A DNA stretch of 6,305 nt from DAMCAP01 sp964369265. Its GTDB lineage: Bacteria > Bacillota > Clostridia > Oscillospirales > Ruminococcaceae. The translations under genes were made by a program, and so were the position numbers. The notes under the pieces are model-generated. The model ran no database searches. It had not been told where the DNA came from and saw only the letters and a list, made by a program, of their open reading frames with translations. The stretch lies in NCBI GenBank assembly GCA_964369265.1, contig CAYJEV010000097.1, positions 1-6,305 on the forward strand, read 5' to 3'. The first letter of the stretch is position 1. Each line of letters begins with the position of its first letter. Of the stretch, positions 4,028 through 6,305 are shown in pieces.

Positions 4028-5119
4028 ATGTCTATATTTTCGGCAATTGGTCTGCCATTAGGGTGGATAATGCACTATATCTATGAGTTTGTTGGTAACT
4101 ATGGTATCACACTACTAATCTTCACTCTAATCATCAGAGTTATCTTCATTCCAATCTCAATCAATCAGCAAAAAGGCATGGTTACAATGGCTAAAATTAA
4201 GCCAAAGCTTGATGACCTGCAAAAGAAATATGGCAACAACAAAGAAAAGCTAAACCAAGAAACAATGGCTCTATACAACAGAGAAAAATATAGCCCTCTT
4301 TCTTCTTGTCTTCCAGCTTTATTGCAGTTTGCAATTCTATTTGGTGTAATCGATGTTATTTACTATCCTCTAAAGCACATCCTTCGTTTACCAGAGGATG
4401 CTATCGCAAAAGCTACTGAAATTGCAACAACCGTTCTAGGCGCTGATAATATGAGCAGATACTCTTCTGAAATTAGCATTATTAACGCAGTTAAGCAAAG
4501 CCCTGATGCTTTCGCTTCATTAGATAGCAGCTTTGTTGAGGCTATCACTAACTTTAAAATGAACTTCTTAGGAATAGATCTAGGAATTACACCAACGCTT
4601 TTCCCTTCTGAAGGACAAGCAATGACTATGTACTTAATGCTTCTTGCTATTCCTGTTCTATCTGGTCTTGTTTCATTAACAATGAGCACAATGACTATGA
4701 GAAACACACCAACTGCTGCTGGACAACAAGGCGCTGCTATGAACAGCATGATGATGTTCATGATGCCTTTAATGTCCCTTTATATCTCCTTCCAAGTTCC
4801 AGCTGGTGTTGGTCTATACTGGCTGATGTCTAACTCTTTCCAAACTATCCAAACATTCATTCTAAATAAAGTAATGAATCCAAGAGAGATGGCTAGAATT
4901 GCAAAAGAAGAGGCTGAGGAAGAGCTAAGAAAAGAAAAAGAAGAAAAAGCTGAGGCTAGAAAAAAAGCTCGTGAAGAGAAAGAAATTAACGGTGTTCCTG
5001 AAAAATCAAGCAAATCACAAAAAGAGATAAATCGTGAGCGACTTGCAGCAGCTAGAAAAAGAGATGCTGAAAAGTATGGAGAAGAATACACTGAAGTAAC
5101 TGATAAAGATATGAAATAA
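4028..5119 (+). CDS. yidC: Membrane protein insertase YidC (Oxa1/SpoIIIJ family)
   Basis: This 363-aa insertase of the short Gram-positive type inserts proteins into the cytoplasmic membrane, alone or with SecYEG. The first membrane segment (about 24-45) contains R37, matching the essential arginine in the hydrophilic groove. A charged cytoplasmic helical hairpin (about 50-85) follows, then segments near 93-113, 199-222, 241-257 and 261-280, including the VPAGVGLYW motif (257-265). No lipobox is seen at the N-terminus. The loop between the second and third segments is about 85 residues, longer than in SpoIIIJ. The C-terminus (about 285-363) is a charged Lys/Glu/Arg tail, the kind that contacts ribosomes. 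GGAGG at 4014-4018 is 9 nt from the ATG. The gene abuts yidD and lies 17 nt before jag. Confidence 0.96.
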   Translation: MSIFSAIGLPLGWIMHYIYEFVGNYGITLLIFTLIIRVIFIPISINQQKGMVTMAKIKPKLDDLQKKYGNNKEKLNQETMALYNREKYSPLSSCLPALLQFAILFGVIDVIYYPLKHILRLPEDAIAKATEIATTVLGADNMSRYSSEISIINAVKQSPDAFASLDSSFVEAITNFKMNFLGIDLGITPTLFPSEGQAMTMYLMLLAIPVLSGLVSLTMSTMTMRNTPTAAGQQGAAMNSMMMFMMPLMSLYISFQVPAGVGLYWLMSNSFQTIQTFILNKVMNPREMARIAKEEAEEELRKEKEEKAEARKKAREEKEINGVPEKSSKSQKEINRERLAAARKRDAEKYGEEYTEVTDKDMK

Positions 5120-5136
5120 AACCAGGAGGTTTCATT

Positions 5137-6252
5137 GTGATTAAAGAAATTATTGCAACAGGTCCTAATGTCGAGGCTGCTATTGAGTCTGGTGTCGAGA
5201 AATTAGGAACGACAAGAGATATGGTGGAAATCCAAGTTATTTCCCTGCCTAAAAAAGGCTTTTTAGGCCTGTTTGGCGGAAGTCCAGCTAAAGTTAGAGT
5301 ATATATGGAGGTAGCAGAGGAAGTAGCGAAGCCTCAACCAGCTTTTAAACCTCAAAACGCAGCTCCTAAAAAACAAGAGCCAAAGCAACACGCTCCTAAA
5401 GCTAATGAGCCAAAAGCTCCAAAGCAAGAGAAGCCAGCCGAGCCTCAAAAAGAAAAGCCAGCTGAAACAAAAGAGCCAAAAACTTACCACACAGTTGATC
5501 TTTCTGTTGAGGGACAACCTGTTGAAGAAGGCTCTAAAGGCGCTTTAGCTCGTGACTATTTAAATGAAGTTATCAAGAATATGGGGATTGATGATATTGA
5601 AGTATCTGCAACTACCCAAGGCGAAGTTATTGTACTAAAGCTTTTAGGCGAATCAAACGGCTTAATCATTGGCAAGAGAGGCGAAACTTTAGATGCCCTT
5701 CAATATCTATCCTCCCTTGCTGCTAACAAAATTGACGGCGAGTATGCTAGGGTTGTTATTGATAGCGGCAACTATAGAGAAAGACGCCAACAAACTCTTG
5801 AGAACCTTGCTAAGAAAATCTCTAGCACTGTTCTAAAAACAGGACGTGGCATAACTCTAGAGCCTATGAACCCATACGAAAGACGTGTTATACACTCAAC
5901 TGTTGGAGATATAGAAGGCGTTAAATCAACTTCTATAGGCGATGAGCCAAACAGACGTGTGTTCATTTCTGTTGAAGGCTCAACCTACACACCAAACCCA
6001 AATCGCCGCTTCCAAGGCTCTAAGCCACATGGACGCAACAACAAAAATGGTGGCGATAGACGTGATGGTGGCAAGGGTCGCTTCAACAAGGGCGGTCATG
6101 GTGGACACGGGGGGCATGGCGGACGTGATGGCAATAGAAGACCACACGGCAAGAGAAACGATTCTCCTTCCCCATCTCAACAACCAAATCCAAATAGAGA
6201 AAAGCCAACTGAGGCAAACAACGCTCCAATCTACGGCAAAATTGATCTATAA
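5137..6252 (+). CDS. khpB: RNA-binding protein KhpB (Jag/EloR family)
   Basis: This 371-aa protein has the usual Jag architecture. The Jag-N domain (1-58) carries the motif LPKKGFLGLFGG (38-48...). A Pro/Lys/Glu/Ala-rich linker (about 63-118) follows, then a KH domain (about 135-205) with the GxxG loop GKRG at 179-182, and an R3H domain (about 206-280) with R249xxxH253. KhpB works with KhpA as an RNA-binding pair; in pneumococcus the homologue EloR affects cell elongation and is phosphorylated by StkP in the linker. Threonines T111, T117 and T119 here could serve similarly (inference). A long Gly/His/Arg/Asn-rich tail (284-371, with GGHGGHGGHGG at 319-329) is unusual. GTG start, 7 nt after AGGAGG (5124-5129). 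Co-transcribed with yidC; an intrinsic terminator follows. Confidence 0.95.
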   Translation: MIKEIIATGPNVEAAIESGVEKLGTTRDMVEIQVISLPKKGFLGLFGGSPAKVRVYMEVAEEVAKPQPAFKPQNAAPKKQEPKQHAPKANEPKAPKQEKPAEPQKEKPAETKEPKTYHTVDLSVEGQPVEEGSKGALARDYLNEVIKNMGIDDIEVSATTQGEVIVLKLLGESNGLIIGKRGETLDALQYLSSLAANKIDGEYARVVIDSGNYRERRQQTLENLAKKISSTVLKTGRGITLEPMNPYERRVIHSTVGDIEGVKSTSIGDEPNRRVFISVEGSTYTPNPNRRFQGSKPHGRNNKNGGDRRDGGKGRFNKGGHGGHGGHGGRDGNRRPHGKRNDSPSPSQQPNPNREKPTEANNAPIYGKIDL

Positions 6253-6264
6253 ACTTTAAGCAAC

Positions 6265-6295
6265 AAAGACATCACTTCAAATGTGGTGTCTTTTT
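6265..6295 (+). terminator. Intrinsic terminator after jag/khpB
   Basis: AAAGACATCAC (6265-6275) pairs with GTGGTGTCTTT (6283-6293), 11 bp with one G-U pair and a 7-nt loop, running into a T-tract (6291-6295). It begins 12 nt after the stop and probably ends the cluster. The mnmE and mnmG genes that often follow jag are not in the window, so whether they lie beyond cannot be said. Confidence 0.85.
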
Positions 6296-6305
6296 CTTAT
6301 GCCTA

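Noticed and set aside
5942..6259. 105-codon open frame overlapping the end of khpB
   Set aside because: It is an alternative frame of the Gly/His/Arg-rich tail, with no ribosome binding site and low-complexity composition; the khpB frame is supported by its KH and R3H domains.

Overview
The window reads as a contig from an uncultured member of the Bacillota, most likely a gut-type Clostridia lineage. The grounds are AT-rich sequence, strong AGGAGG ribosome binding sites, frequent GTG/TTG starts, a short YidC without the large periplasmic domain, and a KhpB/Jag protein downstream of it. All convincing genes are on the + strand. A run of exactly 100 N at 404-503 is a scaffold gap, so this is a draft assembly. 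The species is not identified.

Layout. Positions 1-260 are non-coding and hold two hairpins, each followed by the same GCTACAA heptamer; they look like dispersed intergenic repeats. Positions 261-785 hold a tandem pair of genes for a small acidic helical protein (55-62 aa). The scaffold gap lies inside the first copy, so the copy number is unknown. A strong hairpin (790-819) separates them from two membrane metalloprotease-like genes: a DUF3267 protein with HExxH (852-1436) and a CPBP/Rce1-like intramembrane protease (start 1495, 1501 possible). The CPBP gene has its own SigA-type promoter and overlaps tadA, the tRNA adenosine deaminase (2498-2974), by 14 nt.

A second, near-consensus SigA promoter (2988-3016) drives the conserved cluster rpmH - rnpA - yidD - yidC - jag/khpB. 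This encodes ribosomal protein L34, the protein subunit of RNase P, the YidD insertion factor, the YidC membrane insertase and the KH/R3H RNA-binding protein KhpB. rpmH (3117-3251, GTG start) is a short gene that is easy to miss. A structured 160-nt spacer with an intrinsic terminator separates rpmH from rnpA, so L34 is probably made in excess of the downstream products. rnpA, yidD and yidC overlap or abut, which suggests translational coupling. A terminator follows jag at the window's end.

How the genes work together. The right-hand 3.3 kb is ordinary conserved housekeeping: translation and tRNA maturation (L34, RnpA, TadA), membrane protein insertion (YidD, YidC) and RNA binding (KhpB). dnaA is not next to rpmH as it is in many bacteria; tadA is there instead. 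The left-hand 2.5 kb is accessory in character. The least explained parts are the small-protein array, the hairpin repeats, the rpmH-rnpA attenuator-like spacer and the Gly/His/Arg-rich tail of KhpB. I see no clear evidence of a wholly new system.
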